Source: Prorocentrum cordatum (taxonomy: Eukaryota; Sar; Dinophyceae; Prorocentrales; Prorocentraceae). From it: a stretch of DNA of 64,000 bases. The translations under genes and the position numbers were made by a program. Under the pieces are notes generated by a model, which did no database searches, was not told the origin of the DNA, and saw only the letters and a program-made list of their open reading frames with translations. Where the stretch lies: assembly GCA_963575745.1 (NCBI GenBank), contig CAUYUJ010017828.1, forward strand, positions 65,001 through 129,000, given 5' to 3'. Below are positions 25,633 through 38,693 of the stretch, one piece after another. The first letter of the stretch is position 1. Each line of letters starts with the position of its first letter.

Positions 25633-27228
25633 ATGATTCTGACCACATGCCCATCCTAAATATGAACTCATACTATCCCAGCCAAGCCGGTATCCCCCCC
25701 CCCTGCGGTTCCCTTGTAAAAATCACTATGCGGTGACATTTTTTGTTCTAACACAGCACTTTTTCACGAATCCCTTGCAAAAAACGGGACGAAGTGCACA
25801 CGCGCGCGTCGTCGCGCGCGCATGCCGAAATCCTTCAAAAACCTTGGGTGCCGGAAGGATTTCGCAATCGAGTTTCCGAAAAACATACAAAAACACATGG
25901 TTTCGCAACACTGATTTGATAAGACAACTTCCGCGTGAGGTCTTGCGAAATCTTAAGAAAACCATAGGTTTTCCAAGATTTTCACAAAATGCTACCAAAC
26001 TGGCTTCGCGCGCGCGCATGTCGAAATCTGTCGAACGCCCTTGCGCGTGTGCCGTCGCGAGAATCCTCTGCAAAAAATGGGACGAAGTGCAGACGCGCGC
26101 GTCGTCGCGGGCGTATGCCGAAATCCTTCGAATACCATCGGTTTCAGAAGGATTTCAAAACCGTGCGTCCAAAAAACCTACAAGAACCCAAGGTTTCGCA
26201 ACACGGATTTTCAACAAAAGCGTGCGCGCGCGCTCTTGCGTCGTCGTCGTCGTCCTCCCTCCTCCCTCGTCGTCGTCGTCGTCGCCGTCGCCGTCGTCGT
26301 CTTCTGTCTTTCCTCGTCGTCGTTGTCGTAGTCTTGGCGTCGTCGTCGTTTCCGTCGTCGTTGTCGCCGTGGTCGTCCTTCCTCCCTCGTTGTCTTCGTC
26401 GGCGTCTCGTCGTTGTCCCTCCTATTTCGTCGCCGTCGTCGTCGTCGTCGTCGTCGTGGTCTTCACTCCTCCCTCGTCGTTATCCTCCTCCCTCGTCGTC
26501 GTCGTCCGTCGTCGGCGTCTCGTCGTCGTCCTTTCATTTCGTCGCCGTCGTCGTCGTCTTCGTCGTCGTTGTCATCGTCGTCGTCTTCCCTCCTCCCTCG
26601 TCGTTGTCGTCGTCGGCGTCGCCGTCCTTCCTCCTTCTTCGTCGTTGGCGTCGTCGCCGTCTTCCCTCCTCCATCGTCGTTGTCGTCGTTGTCGCCGTCG
26701 TCGTTTTTTCTCCTCCCTCGTCGTCGTCTCCGTTGGCGACGTCGTCGTCGTCTTCGTCGTCGTCGTCGGCGTCGTTGTCGTCGTCGTCGGTGTCGTCGTC
26801 GTCGTTGTCGCCGTCGAAAACATTGGAGACGTCGTCGGTGTCGTCGCAGTCGCTGTCGGCGGCGCCGTCGTCGTCGATGTCGCTGTCGTCGTCGGCATCG
26901 GTGTCGTGGCCAAGTGCCATGTGGTACCTACCGTCACGGTCTTGTCTGAAGAGGTCTTGCGACCAAGTTGCGGGTGGGAGGGTGGGATGTTTGCACGAGC
27001 AGTGGAGAGGACATCTTCAAGATTTTCAAGATTAATTGTACCACTTAGATTGCATCTCAGTGTTTGCACCATGACTGCAAATATTGCAAAACGTCGCTGT
27101 CATAGGTTGCCTCACAAGTAATGCAAATTGCACAACATTATTTGAGACACGTGAGATCTCCATTCATACTGGATACTCAGATCACCCCCCTGGAACTAAC
27201 GACCCCCACTCTCGTACTGCAATTTGCA
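25633..27228 (+). repeat. Satellite unit 3, type A
   Basis: Sub-repeats near 25,800 and 26,094; CGT tract at about 26,239-26,908. It ends with an extra segment (27,036-27,160, TTTGCACCATGACTGCAAAT) that is shared with unit 8 but not with most units. Close match to unit 11. Confidence 0.85.
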
Positions 27229-28500
27229 TACGATATTACGCCATCGCCCATGCCAAATATGAACTCATACCAGTCATGCCATCCCATGCAGGCCGGTACT
27301 GGCACCCCCTCATTCTCTGCAGAAAATGCTGTGCTCGCGCGCTCGCTTACCACAAATCATCAGTTTTCCAATAATCCTTGGCAACAGAAAAAAAAAAAAA
27401 CGAAGTGCACGCGCGCGCGTCGTCGCGCGCGCGCGCCGAAATCCTTCAACAACCTTTGGTTTCGCAAGGATGTCAAAATCGAGAGCCCCGAAACACACGC
27501 AAACACACATGGTGTCACAACGAGATGGTTCAAATAAGCGTGCGCCCGCGCCCTTGCGAATTCTCAAGACAACCACATTTGTTCAACTTGTTCGTAAACA
27601 TCTATCAAGCGGGCCTCTCGGGCGCCCGTCGGAATCGTTCGAGCGCCCGCGCGCGCGCGGTTGCGATAACTCCTTGGAAACAGCTAGGCGGAGCGCACGC
27701 GCGCCGAAAGTCTTCAGAAACCTTGGGTGTAATCAACATTTCAAAATCGAGTGCCCCGAACGCATTCAAACACCAAGCGCGCGGTTTTCCAGCGTGCGCG
27801 CTCGCGGTCTTGCGCGTTCTTAAGAAAACCAGAGGATGTTCAACATTCTCACTACATTATGCCAAGCGGGCCTCTCGCGCCGCATGTCGAAATCACCCGA
27901 ACGTCCTTGCGCGCGCGCTGGGGGGGCGGGCGGGCGGCGCGATCCATATCCAACGGCGTCGTGCGGGGCTTTCTCGCGCGTCGGCCGCGCGCGCATGTTG
28001 AACGCATTATATAATTTCCGTCGCCGACGCGAAGACGCCGTCATCATCGTCGGCGCGAGCAGCGTCGGCGCCGTCGCTGACCTTGCCGTCGTCGTTGCCA
28101 TCGTCGTCGCCAACATCGCTACCGGCATCCCCGCGTCTATCGTTGACGACGTTACCACGGTGCCGCGACCGCCCGCGTCGCTGACTCGCACGGGAGCGCC
28201 CGCTGGGAATTGCCTGGCGGCCAGTGCCACCGCGGCCGCGTCGGTCGCGCCAATCTTGCTGGCCGCTGCGCGCGCGAGCGCGCGCGGACTAGCGCGGCCG
28301 CAGAGATGCACCGCCACCGCGCCCATCGATATCGCCGCCGCGTGGGTATATGCAAATCAGATTGCGGGTGGGCGGGCGGGGTGATTGCGCGAGCAGTGGA
28401 ATCGACGGCTCACTGCGAACAACATTAATTTTTCTCTCTAAGAAAATAGTAATACCCCCCCAGACGCCACCGCCCCCTTTGCCGCGCTGCAATACGCGCG
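27229..28500 (+). repeat. Satellite unit 4, type B
   Basis: Several GCGCGC-rich sub-repeats, then a GCGGCCGC segment near 28,225-28,310. Its most similar relative is unit 9. Confidence 0.8.
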
Positions 28501-29720
28501 TGAATCTGCGTCATCAACCATCCTAAATACAAATTCAAAGCATCCCAGCTAAAACGGCAACGCCTCCCCCCTCATCCTCTCCACCTCACAAAAAAAAACT
28601 AGTCGCGCGCGCTCGTGTCAAAACTCATCAGCTTTCAATGCTCCCGTTCGAAAAATGTGACGAAGTGCGCGCGCGCGTCGTTGCGCGCGCGTGCCGACAT
28701 CCTTTAGGAACGCGAGATGTCGCGAAGATCTCAAAACCGAGCGACCCGAAACTTTGACATGGCACATGGTTTCGCAGCGAGACCTCTCCAACGCAAAAAC
28801 AAATTGCGCTCGCGCTCTTGCGAATTCATGTGGACGGTGCTTCAACGTGTTCATCGCAGTCTACCAGGCGGGCCTCTCGTGCGCGCATGTCGAAACCGCC
28901 CGAACGTAACATGAAATGCTCGCGCGCGCGTCATCGCGCGCGCGTGCCGAAATCCTTTGAACACCTTGGGTGGCGCAAGGATTTCAAAACCGAGTGCCCC
29001 GGGAAAAATTCAACGCACATGGTTTTGCAGCGTCCGTTTTCATCAAAAAACTACGCTCGCTCTCTTACGCATTCCAGCAAAAAAAAACCAGCAGGCTGTC
29101 GCAATTTTCATGAGATTCGGCCAAAAGGGCCCCTCGCGCCGCGCGTCGATTTCATTCGACCCTTGCGCGCGCGCTGGGGGGCGCGATCCGTGTCGCATAG
29201 TTCTATGCGGGCCACTCTCGCGCGTCGGCCGCGCGCGCATGTCGAACTCCTTCCAAAACCTTCATCGTCGACGCGAGGACGTCTTCATCGTCGTCGGCGT
29301 GATCAACGTCGGCGCCGTCGCTGGCCTTGCCGCCGCCGATGTCATCGTCGGCCGCCGTGGTGCCGCGACCGCCCAAGTGGCCGACTTGCACGGAAGTGCC
29401 CAATGGAAAATGCTCACAGATCAGCGCCACCGCGGCCGCGTCGGTCGCGCCGCGTTAGCTGGCCGCTGCGCGCGCGCGAGCATGCGCGGTCTTGCGCGGC
29501 CGCAGAGATGCACCAGCCAGCGCCGAACCCTCATCGCAATCGCCGCCGCGTACGTTTGGCAACCGACGCTGCGGGTGGGCGGGTGGGGCGATTACGCGAG
29601 CAGTGGAGTTGGCAACGGCGATCTCCACACGTGAATTGATTCTCCTTTCTAAAAGACTACTAGATTCTACCCCCCCCCCCCCGGACTTATCGGCCCCCCC
29701 GCGCGTGCTGTAAATCACAT
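28501..29720 (+). repeat. Satellite unit 5, type B
   Basis: Landmark variant GTGAATCTGCGTCATCAACC. GCGGCCGC segment near 29,430-29,510. Most similar to unit 10. Confidence 0.8.
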
Positions 29721-31858
29721 ATGATTCTGACCACATGTCCATCCTAACTATGAATTCATACCATCCCAGCCAAGCCGGTAACCTCATGCCCGTGAGAATG
29801 AACACTAGGGGGTAATAAAGTTCGGGGTTCAGGGAGAGATAATAAAAGTAGCCCAGCAGACCTCAGCATAATCTCGAAGTAAGAGATGATCAAGAGGAGA
29901 CCAAGCCGAGCACGTTTTGAAACATCCTTGGCGTTTTCATAGAAATATCATCAACAATGGCTTATCTCTCATGAAAATTGTTGTTTTGTAAGTGCTCGTG
30001 TAGGGTAGCTCATGTGCCTCAATTTCCATGGATAATCAACCCCAGAGATAAAAAAAGTTCAGGCGAGCGTGGGGACAGAGAGAAATATAAAAGAAGAAGA
30101 ATACAGTAGAAGAATAATAAGAAAGAAGAAGAAGAAGATGATAATAAGAAGAGGACGAAGAAAGGAAAAATCCAAAGTTCCAAATCTATCAATTTTAATT
30201 TACAAGCGCTTTATGAAAATTGATTTTTTTAAGTGCTCGTGTAGGGTAGCTCATGTGCTTCATTTTCCATGGATAATCAACCCCAGGGATAAAAAAAGTT
30301 CAGGCGAGCGTGAGGACATATAGAAATATAAAAGAAGAAGAGGAAAGTAGAATAATAATAAGAACATTGCTCGTTTCGTTTGAGTCTGCCTCCCAAAATT
30401 ATTGGTTTCGCTTGACACATCCTGAAAAAGTGTGATCGTTTCGCTTGATGTTGCTATATCAACATCGCTTGATGTTGCTATCTCAACATAGCGTTTCGAA
30501 GTGATAATGAAGTTCGGCCTCAGCGCTCGCCGCCCAATTTGAATTTTGTATAGGGCGACGATAATCAACTCTAAACACTGAAGGGGGGGGGTCCCTTTAT
30601 TATCATCGGCGTGCGGTTATCCCCCCCCCTGCGGTTCCCTTGTAAAAATAACACTATGCGGGGACATTTTTTGTTCCAACATAGCACTTTTTCATGAATC
30701 CCTTGCAAAAAATATGACGAAGTGCACACGCGCGCGTCGTCGCGCGCGCATGCCGGAATCCTTCAAAAACCTTCGGTGCCGGAAGGATTTCGCCATCGAG
30801 TTTCCAAAAAACATACAAAAACACATGGTTTCGCAACACTGATTTGCTAAAAAAGCTTCCGCGCGAGCTCTTGCGAAATCTGAAGAAAACCATGGGTTTG
30901 TCAAGATTTTCATAAAATGCTACCAAACGGGCTTCGCGCGCGCGCATGTCGAAATCTGTCGAACGCCCTTGCGCGTGTGCCGTCGCGAGAATCCTCTGCA
31001 ACAAATGGGACGAAGTGCAGACGCGCGCGTCGTCGCGCGCGTACGCCGAAATCCTTCAAAACCCATCGGTTTCGGAAGGATTTCGAAATAGCGCGTCCAA
31101 AAAACCTACAAAAACACAAGGTTTTGCAACACGGATTTTCAACAAAAGCGTGCGCGCGCGCTCTTGCGTCGTCGTCGTCGTCGTCGCCGTCCTCCCTCCT
31201 CCCGCGTCGTCGTCGTCGTCGTCGCCTACGTCGTCCTCTGTCTTTCCTCGTGTTCGTCGTCGTCGTCCTCTTTGGCGTCGTGGTCGTTTCCGTCGTCGTT
31301 GTCGCCGTGGTCGTCCTTCCTCCTCCTCCCTCGTCGTCGTCGTCGTCCGTCGTCGGCGTCTCGTCGTCGTCCCTCCTATTTCGTCGCCGTCGTCGTCGTC
31401 GTCGTTGTCGTCGTCGTCTTCCCTCCTCCCTCGTCGTTGTCGTCGTCGGCGTCGCCGTCCTTCCTCCTTCGTCGTCGTTCGCGTCGTCGCCGTCCTCCCT
31501 CCTCCCTCGTCGTTGTCGTCGTTGTCGTCGTTGTCGCCGTCGTCGTCCTTCCTCCCTCGTCGTCGCCTTCGTTGGCGTCGTCGTCGTCGTCTCGTCTTCG
31601 TCGGCGTCGGCGTCGTTGTCGTCGTCGAAGTCGTCGGAGACGTCGTCGGTGTCGTCCTAGTCGTTGTCGTCGGTGTCGTCGTAGTCGGTCTGAACAGGTT
31701 TTGCAAACCAAGTTGCGGGTGGGTGGGTGGGATGTTTGCACGAGCAATGGAGAGGACAGCCTCAAGACAGTCAAAGTGGATTCTCCTTTCTAAAAGACTA
31801 ATAGATTCTACCCCCCCCCTGGACTTATCGGCCCCCCCGCGCGTGCTGTAAATCACAT
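29721..31858 (+). repeat. Satellite unit 6, type A, interrupted by an 837-bp insertion
   Basis: The unit is split at a GCCGGTATCCCC site by the insertion at 29,781-30,617; without it the unit is about 1,299 bp. Sub-repeats near 30,731 and 31,022; CGT tract at about 31,166-31,688. Confidence 0.85.
29781..30617. mobile_element. TA-flanked AT-rich insertion (possible Tc1/mariner-type MITE)
   Basis: Units 3 and 11 have an uninterrupted GCCGGTATCCCC. Here GCCGGTA (TA at 29,779-29,780) is followed by 837 bp of AT-rich DNA and then TATCCCC (TA at 30,618-30,619), a clean TA duplication. The ends are imperfect inverted repeats: ACCTCATGCCCGTGAGAATG versus ACCGCACGCCGATGATAATA. Inside, a ~241-bp tandem duplication (units from about 29,992 and 30,232) has GATAAAAAAAGTTCAGGCGA in both copies. 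No transposase is present, so it would be non-autonomous. TA duplication is typical of Tc1/mariner elements but also of some others. Confidence 0.7.
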
Positions 31859-33160
31859 ATGATTCTGACCACATGTCCATCCTAAATATGAACTCATACC
31901 ATCCCAGCCAAGCCGGTCTCCCCCCCCTGCGGTTCCCTGTCAAATAACACTATGCGGGGACATTCTTCTTTCTAACATAACACTTTTTCGCGAATCCCTT
32001 GCAAAAAAGAGGACGAAGTGCACACGCGCGCGTCGTCGCGCGCGCATGCCGAAATCCTTCAAAAACCTTCGGTGCCGGAAGGGTTTCGCAACCGAGTTTC
32101 CGAAAAATACAAAAACACATGGTTTCGCAACACTGATTTGCTAACAAAAACTTCCGCGCGAGGTCTTGCGAAACATTAAGAAAACCATAGGTTTTCCAAG
32201 ATTTTCACAAAATGCTACCACACGGGCTTCGCGCGCGCGCATGTCGAAATCTGTCGAACGCCCTTGCGCGTGTGCCGTCGCGAGAATCCTCTGCAACAAA
32301 TGAGACGAAGTGCAGACGCGCGCGTCGTCGCGCGCGTATGCCGAAATCCTTCACAACCCATCGATTTCGGATGGATTAAAAAATTGTGCGCCCAAACAAC
32401 CTACAAGAACCCAAGGTTTCGCAACACGGATTTTCAACAAAAGCGTGCGCGCGCGCTCTTGCGTCGTCGTCGTCGTCGTCGCCGTCCTCCCTCCTCCAGC
32501 GTCGTCGTCGTCGTCGCCTACGTCGTCCTCTGTCTTTTCTCCTGTTTGTCGTCGTCGTCCTCTTTGGCGTCGTGGTCGTTTCCATCGTCGTTGTCGCCGT
32601 GGTCGTCCTTCCTCCTCCTCCCACGTCGTCGTCGTCGTCCGTCGTCGGCGTCTCATCGTCGTCCCTCCTATGTCGTCGCCGTCGTCGTCGTCGTTGTCGT
32701 CGTCGTCTTCCCTCCTCCCTCGTCGTTGTCGTCGTCGGCGTCGCCGTCCTTCCTCCTTCGTCGTCGTTCGCGTCGTCACCGTCCTCCCTCCTCCTTCGTC
32801 GTTGTCGTCGTTGTCGCCGTCGTCGTCCTTCCTCCTTCCTCGTCGTCGCCTTCGTTGGCGTCGTCGTCGTCGTCTTCGTCGTCGTCGGCGTCGGCGTCGT
32901 TGTCGTCGTCGAAGTCGTCGGAGACGTCGTCGGTGTCGTCCTAGTCGTTGTCGTCGATGTCGTCGTAGTCGGTCTTAACAGGTTTTGCAAACAAGTTGCG
33001 GGTGGGTGGGTGGGGTGTTTGCGCGAGCAGTGGAGATGACGACTTCAAGTTCCGCAGAGTGGATTGCACCGCGTAGATTCTCCTCTCTAAAGGAATGATA
33101 AGATCCGCCCCCCCCGTCCCGGAATGAACGACTTCACTTCTTCGCATTGCAAAAAAACGT
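31859..33160 (+). repeat. Satellite unit 7, type A
   Basis: Sub-repeats near 32,022 and 32,316; CGT tract at about 32,461-32,972. Very similar in layout and length to unit 6 without its insertion. Confidence 0.85.
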
Positions 33161-34547
33161 ATGATTCTGCCCCATCGCTCATCAAAAAATGGATTCACGC
33201 CATCCCAAGCAGGCCAGCATCGGCAACGCCCCTCATCTCCGCTAAAACATGCACGTATTCGTTTGACAAAGGTCAGCAGTTTCCAGGAATCTTTTGTAAC
33301 AAATGGAACGAAGCGCGCACGCGTGTGTGGTCGCGCGCGCATGCTGGAATCCTTCAAAAACCTTGGGCTTCGCAAGGGTTTCGGCTTCGCAAGGGTTTCC
33401 ACCTCGGGTGCCCCGAACACAAAAAAACGCATGGTTTCGCATTTAGAATGTTCAGATCAAGTTTGCGCCCTCGTTCTTGCGAATTCTTCGGGGAACATCG
33501 GTTCTTCAATCCAAGAAATCATCATCGCATTATACCAAAAGGGCTGCTCGCGCGCGCGTGGAAATTGCTCGAGCGCCCCTGCGCGCGTGCTGTCGCAAGA
33601 ATCCCTTGCAGCAGATGAGACGAAGTGCGCGCGCGCGTCGTCGCGTGCGCGCGCCAGAACTCTTCAAAAACCCGAGGATTCGTCAAGGCTTCAAAACGAA
33701 GTGCCCCGGAAACATACAAAAACATCGGGCTGTGCAGCGCCAGTTTTTCAAAAAAAGCCTGCGCTCGCGCTTTTGCGAATTCTTGGAGGAACGATGAACT
33801 TTCGACATGTTCATGGGGTTCTACCAAACGGGCCTCTCGACCGCCCTGTGCGCGCGCCGGGGGGCGCGACCCTTTCCAAATAACGCCGCGCGGGCCAGTC
33901 TGGCGCGCCGGCCGCGCGCGCACTCACCCCAAAACCTTCGTCACCGACGCGAAGACAGCGTCATCGTCATCGGCGTGCTCAGCATCGGCGCCGCCAAGGG
34001 CCTTGCCGTCGTCATCGTCAGCGTCGTCGCCATCATCGCTATTATCACTATCGTGTCAAACGTTGCGGGCGTCACCATGATGCCGCGCCCGCCCCGCTCG
34101 CCGACTCGCACTGAAGTGCCCGCTGGGAAGTGCCCGGCGATCAGCGCCACCGCGGCCGCGTCGGTCGCGCCGAACTAGCTGGCCGCTGTGCGCGCGAGCA
34201 TGCGCGGGCTGCTAGCGCGGCCGCAAATTCACCAGCCCACGCCAAACGCTCATCTCAAGCGGGTTTTGCAAACCAAGTTGCGGGTGGGCGGGTGGGATGA
34301 CTGTCCAAATGTTTCAACATTGCGTTGCACCACCTAGACTGCGTCGCGTGGATTGCACTACCTAGACTGCGTCTCAGCGTTTGCACCGTGACTGCAAATA
34401 TTGCAAGACGTCGCTGTCATAGATTGCCTCACGCATAATCCAAACAGCACAACCTTATTTGAACCACGTAGGATCTCCTTTCTTCTTCGATAATCAGATC
34501 TACCCCCCTGGAACTAACGACTCCCGCTCTCGTGCCGCAATTTGCAT
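33161..34547 (+). repeat. Satellite unit 8, type B
   Basis: Shares its middle (about 33,880-34,210) with unit 1 (23,440-23,790) and its tail (34,322-34,480) with unit 3. It has a local duplication GGCTTCGCAAGGGTTTC at about 33,365-33,400. Confidence 0.8.
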
Positions 34548-35835
34548 GTGATTCTGCTCCATCACCCATGCTAACTATGAACTGAGACCAGTCGTGCCAT
34601 CCCATGCAGGCCGGTATCGGCCCCCCCCCCACCCTCTGTAAAAAATAATGCGCGCGCTCGCTTGCCACAAGTCAGCAGTTTTCAATAATCCCTGGCAACG
34701 CATCAAAACCAAGCGCGCGACGACGCGCGCGCCCAAATCCCTCAACAACCTTTGGTTTCGCAAGAATGTCAAAACCGAGCGCCCCGAAACACGCGCGTGC
34801 GCACGTGGTCTCACAACGAGAAGGGCCAAAAAAGTTTGCGGCCGCGCCCTTGCGAATTCTGAATTCTGAAGTATATGATTTCTTCCCCCCGCGCAACTTG
34901 TTCGTGAACATCTATCGAGCGGCCGCTCGCGCGCCCGCCGAAATCGCTCGAGCGCCCCTGCGCGCGCGCGGTCGCGAGAGCCCCCTGCAAACTGCTGGGC
35001 GGAGTGCGCGCGCGCCGAAATTATCCAGAAACCTTGGGCGCAATCAACATTTCAAAATCGAGCGCCCCGAACGTATCCAAACGCCAAACACGGTTTTCCA
35101 GCGTCAGTTTAAACGCAGAAATAAAACCGGCGCTCGCGGTCTTGCGCGCTCGTAAGGAAGCCGGAGGATGTTCAACATTCTCATTCCGCTCCGCCAAGCG
35201 GGCCCCTCGCGCCACACGTCGAAATCATCCGAGCGCCCGCGCGCGCGCCGGGGGGGGGGTGGGGGCGGCGCGATCCGTATCCAACGGTGCCATGCGGGCC
35301 ATTCCTGCGCGTCGGCCGCGCGCGCGTGTTGAACGCCTTCTAAAATTTTCATCGCCGTCGCGAGGGCGCCGTCGTCGTCGTCGGCGCGAGCAGCGTCGGC
35401 GCCGTCGCTGACTTGCCGTCGTCGTTGTCGTCGTCGTCGCCAACGTCGCTACCGGCGTCCTCGCGTCTATCGTCGACGACGTTGCCTCGGTGCCGCGACC
35501 GCCCGCGTCGCTGACTCGCGCAGGAGCGCCCGCTGGGAATTGCCTCGCGGCCGGCGCCACCGCGGCCGCGCCGGTCGCGCCTCGCTTGCTGGCCGCTGCG
35601 CGCGCGAGCACGCGCGGGGTAGCGCGGCCGCAGAGAAGGAACGCCACCGCGCCCATCGCTATCGCCGCCGCGTGGGTTTATGCAAACCAAATTGCAAGCG
35701 GGCGGGCGGGGTGAGTGCGCGAGCAGTGGAATCGACGGCTCACTGCGAACAAACATTCGTTTTCCTTTCTGAGAAAAGATCAAGACCCCTCCCCCCCGGA
35801 CGCAACCGACCCCCTTTCCGCGCTGCAATGCGCGC
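34548..35835 (+). repeat. Satellite unit 9, type B
   Basis: Close relative of unit 4, including the segment TTGCCTCGCGGCCGGCGCCA near 35,540. Confidence 0.8.
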
Positions 35836-37027
35836 GTGAATCTGCGTCATCAACTATCCTAAATATGAATTCACAGCATCCCAGCTAAACCGGCAATGCC
35901 TCCCACCTCATCCGATGCGCGTGCGCTCGTGTACCCAAACTCATCAGCTTTCAGCGCCCCCCTCGAAAATGGGCAAAGTGCGCGCGCGCGTCGTTGCGCG
36001 CGCGCCGAAATCCTTGAGGAACGCGCGATTTCGCGAAGATCTCAAAATCGAGCGGCCCGAAACTTCGCAAACGCACGCGGTTTCGAAGCGAGAACTCTCC
36101 AACGCAGAAGCAAATTGCGCTCGCGCTCTTGCGTATTCTTAAGAGCGGCGCTTCAGCGCGTTCATCGCATTCTACCAAAACGGGCCTCTCGCGCGCGCAT
36201 GTCGAAACCGCCCGAGCGCGACGCGAAACGCGCGCGCGCGTCGTCGCGCGCGCGCGCCGGAATCTTTCAAACACCCTGGGCGGCGCAAGGATTTTAAAAC
36301 CGAATGCCCCGGGGGCAGTTCATGCGCACATGGTTTTGCAGCGTCCGCTTTCAACAAAAAACTGCGCTCGCGCTCTTGCGAATTCCCCCAAGCAGAAAAA
36401 CTGGTCGTCGCCATTTTCATTGAATTCGGCCAGGCGGGCCCCCCGCGCCGCGCGCCGACTTCGTGCGACCCTTGCGCGCGCGCTGGGGGGGCGCGATCCG
36501 CGTCGCGTAAGTCTATGCGGGCCACTCTCGCGCGTCGGCCGCGCGCGCGTGTCGAACTCCTTCCAAAACCTTAACCGCCGACGAGAGGGCGTCGTCATCG
36601 CCGTCGGCGTGATCAACGTCGGCGCCGTCGCTGGCCTTGCCGCCGCCGTTGTCGTCGTCGGCCGCCATGGTGCCGCGACCGCCCAAGTGGCCGACTTGCA
36701 CGGAAGTGCCACATGGGAAATGCTTAAAGATCAGCGCCACCGCGGCCGCGTCGGTCGCGCCGGGTTAGCTGGCCGCCGCGCGCGCGAGCGCGCGCGGTCT
36801 TGCGCGGCCGCAGAGATGCACTGGCCAACGCTGAACCCTCATCGCAATCGCCGCCGCGTGTGTTTGGCAAAAGACGCCGCGGGTGGGCGGGTGGGGCGAT
36901 TGCGCGAGCAATGGAATTGACAGCGGCGAGCCCCACTACTGAATTAATTCTCCTTTCTAAAAGACTAATAGATTCTACCCCCCCCCCCCGGACTTATCGG
37001 CCCCCCCGCGCGTGCTGTAAATTACAC
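35836..37027 (+). repeat. Satellite unit 10, type B
   Basis: Close relative of unit 5; the shortest complete unit (about 1,192 bp). Confidence 0.8.
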
Positions 37028-37634
37028 ATGATTCTGACCACATGTCCATCCTAAATATAAATTCACACTATCCCAGCCAAGCCGGTATCCCCCCCCTTCG
37101 GTTCCCTGGTAAAAAAAAAAAACACTATGCGGTGACATTTTTTGTTCTAACATTGCACTTTTTCACGAATCCCTTGCTACAAATGGGACGAAGTGCGCAC
37201 GCGCGCGTCGTCGCGCGCGCATGCCGAAATCATTCAAAAACCTTCGGTGCCGGAAGGATTTCGCAATCGAGTTTCCGAAAAACATACAAGAACACATGGT
37301 TTCGCAACACTGATTTGCTAAAAAAACTTCCGCGTGAGATCTTGCGAAATCTTAAGAAAACCCCAGGTGTTCCAAGATTTTCACAAAATGCTACCAAACG
37401 GGTTTCGCGCGCGCATGTCGAAATCTGTCGAACGCCCTTGCGCGTGTGCCGTCGCGAGAATCCTCTGCAACAAATGGGACGAAGTGCAGACGCGCGCGTC
37501 GTCGCGCGCGTGCGCCGAAATCCTTCAAAAACCATCGGGTTCAGAAGGATTTCAGAATCGTGCGTCCAAAAAACCTACAAGAACTCAAGGTTTCGCAACA
37601 CGGATTTTCAACAAAAGCGTGCGCGCGCGCTCTT

Positions 37635-37666
<32 letters not shown>

Positions 37667-38693
37667 CTCCCTCCTCCCTCGTCGTCGTCGTCGTCGCCGT
37701 CGTCGTCTTCTGTCTTTCCTCGTCGTCGTTGTCGTCGTCTTTGGCGTCGTCGTCGTTTCCGTCGTCGTTGTCGCCGTGGTCGTCCTTCCTCCCTCGTTGT
37801 CTTCGTCGGCGTCTCGTCGTTGTCCCTCCTATTTCGTCGCCGTCGTCGTCGTCGTCGTCGTGGTCTTCACTCCTCCCTCGTCGTTATCCTCCTCCCTCGT
37901 CGTCGTCGTCCGTCGTCGGCGTCTCGTCGTCGTCCTTTCATTTCGTCGCCGTCGTCGTCGTCTCGTCGTCGTCGTCGTCGTTGTCCCTCCTATTTCGCCG
38001 TCGTCGTCGTCGTCGTCGTCGTGGTCTTCACTCCTCCCTCGTCGTTATCCTCCTCCCTCGTCGTCGTCGTCCGTCGTCGGCGTCTCGTCGTCGTCCTTTC
38101 ATTTCGTCGCCGTCGTCGTCGTCTTCGTCGTCGTTGTCATCGTCGTCGTCTTCCCTCCTCCCTCGTCGTTGTCGTCGTCGGCGTCGCCGTCCTTCCTCCT
38201 TCTTCGTCGTTGGCGTCGTCGCCGTCTTCCCTCCTCCATCGTCGTTGTCGTCGTTGTCGCCGTCGTCGTTTTTTCTCCTCCCTCGTCGTCGTCTCCGTTG
38301 GCGACGTCGTCGTCGTCTTCGTCGTCGTCGTCGGCGTCGTTGTCGTCGTCGTCGGTGTCGTCGTCGTCGTTGTCGCCGTCGAAAACATTGGAGACGTCGT
38401 CGGTGTCGTCGCAGTCGCTGTCGGCGGCGCCGTCGTCGTCGATGTCGCTGTCGTCGGCATCGGTGTCGTGGCCAAGTGCCATGTGGTACCTACCGTCACG
38501 GTCTTGTCTGAAGAGGTCTTGCGACCAAGTTGCGGGTGGGAGGGTGGGATGTTTGCACGAGCAGTGGAGAGGACAGCTTCAAGACGGTCAAGATTAATGC
38601 ACCGCGTAGATTCTCCTCTCTAAGAGAATAATGAAATCTCCTTCCCCCGCCCCGGAATGAACGCATTCACATCTTCGTAATTTCAATTTGCGT
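37028..38693 (+). repeat. Satellite unit 11, type A, with internal duplication
   Basis: Close relative of unit 3. A ~161-bp segment of the CGT tract is tandemly duplicated: TGTCCCTCCTATTTCG begins at 37,821 and 37,982, GGTCTTCACTCCTCCC at 37,862 and 38,023. CGT tract at about 37,635-38,468. Confidence 0.85.
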
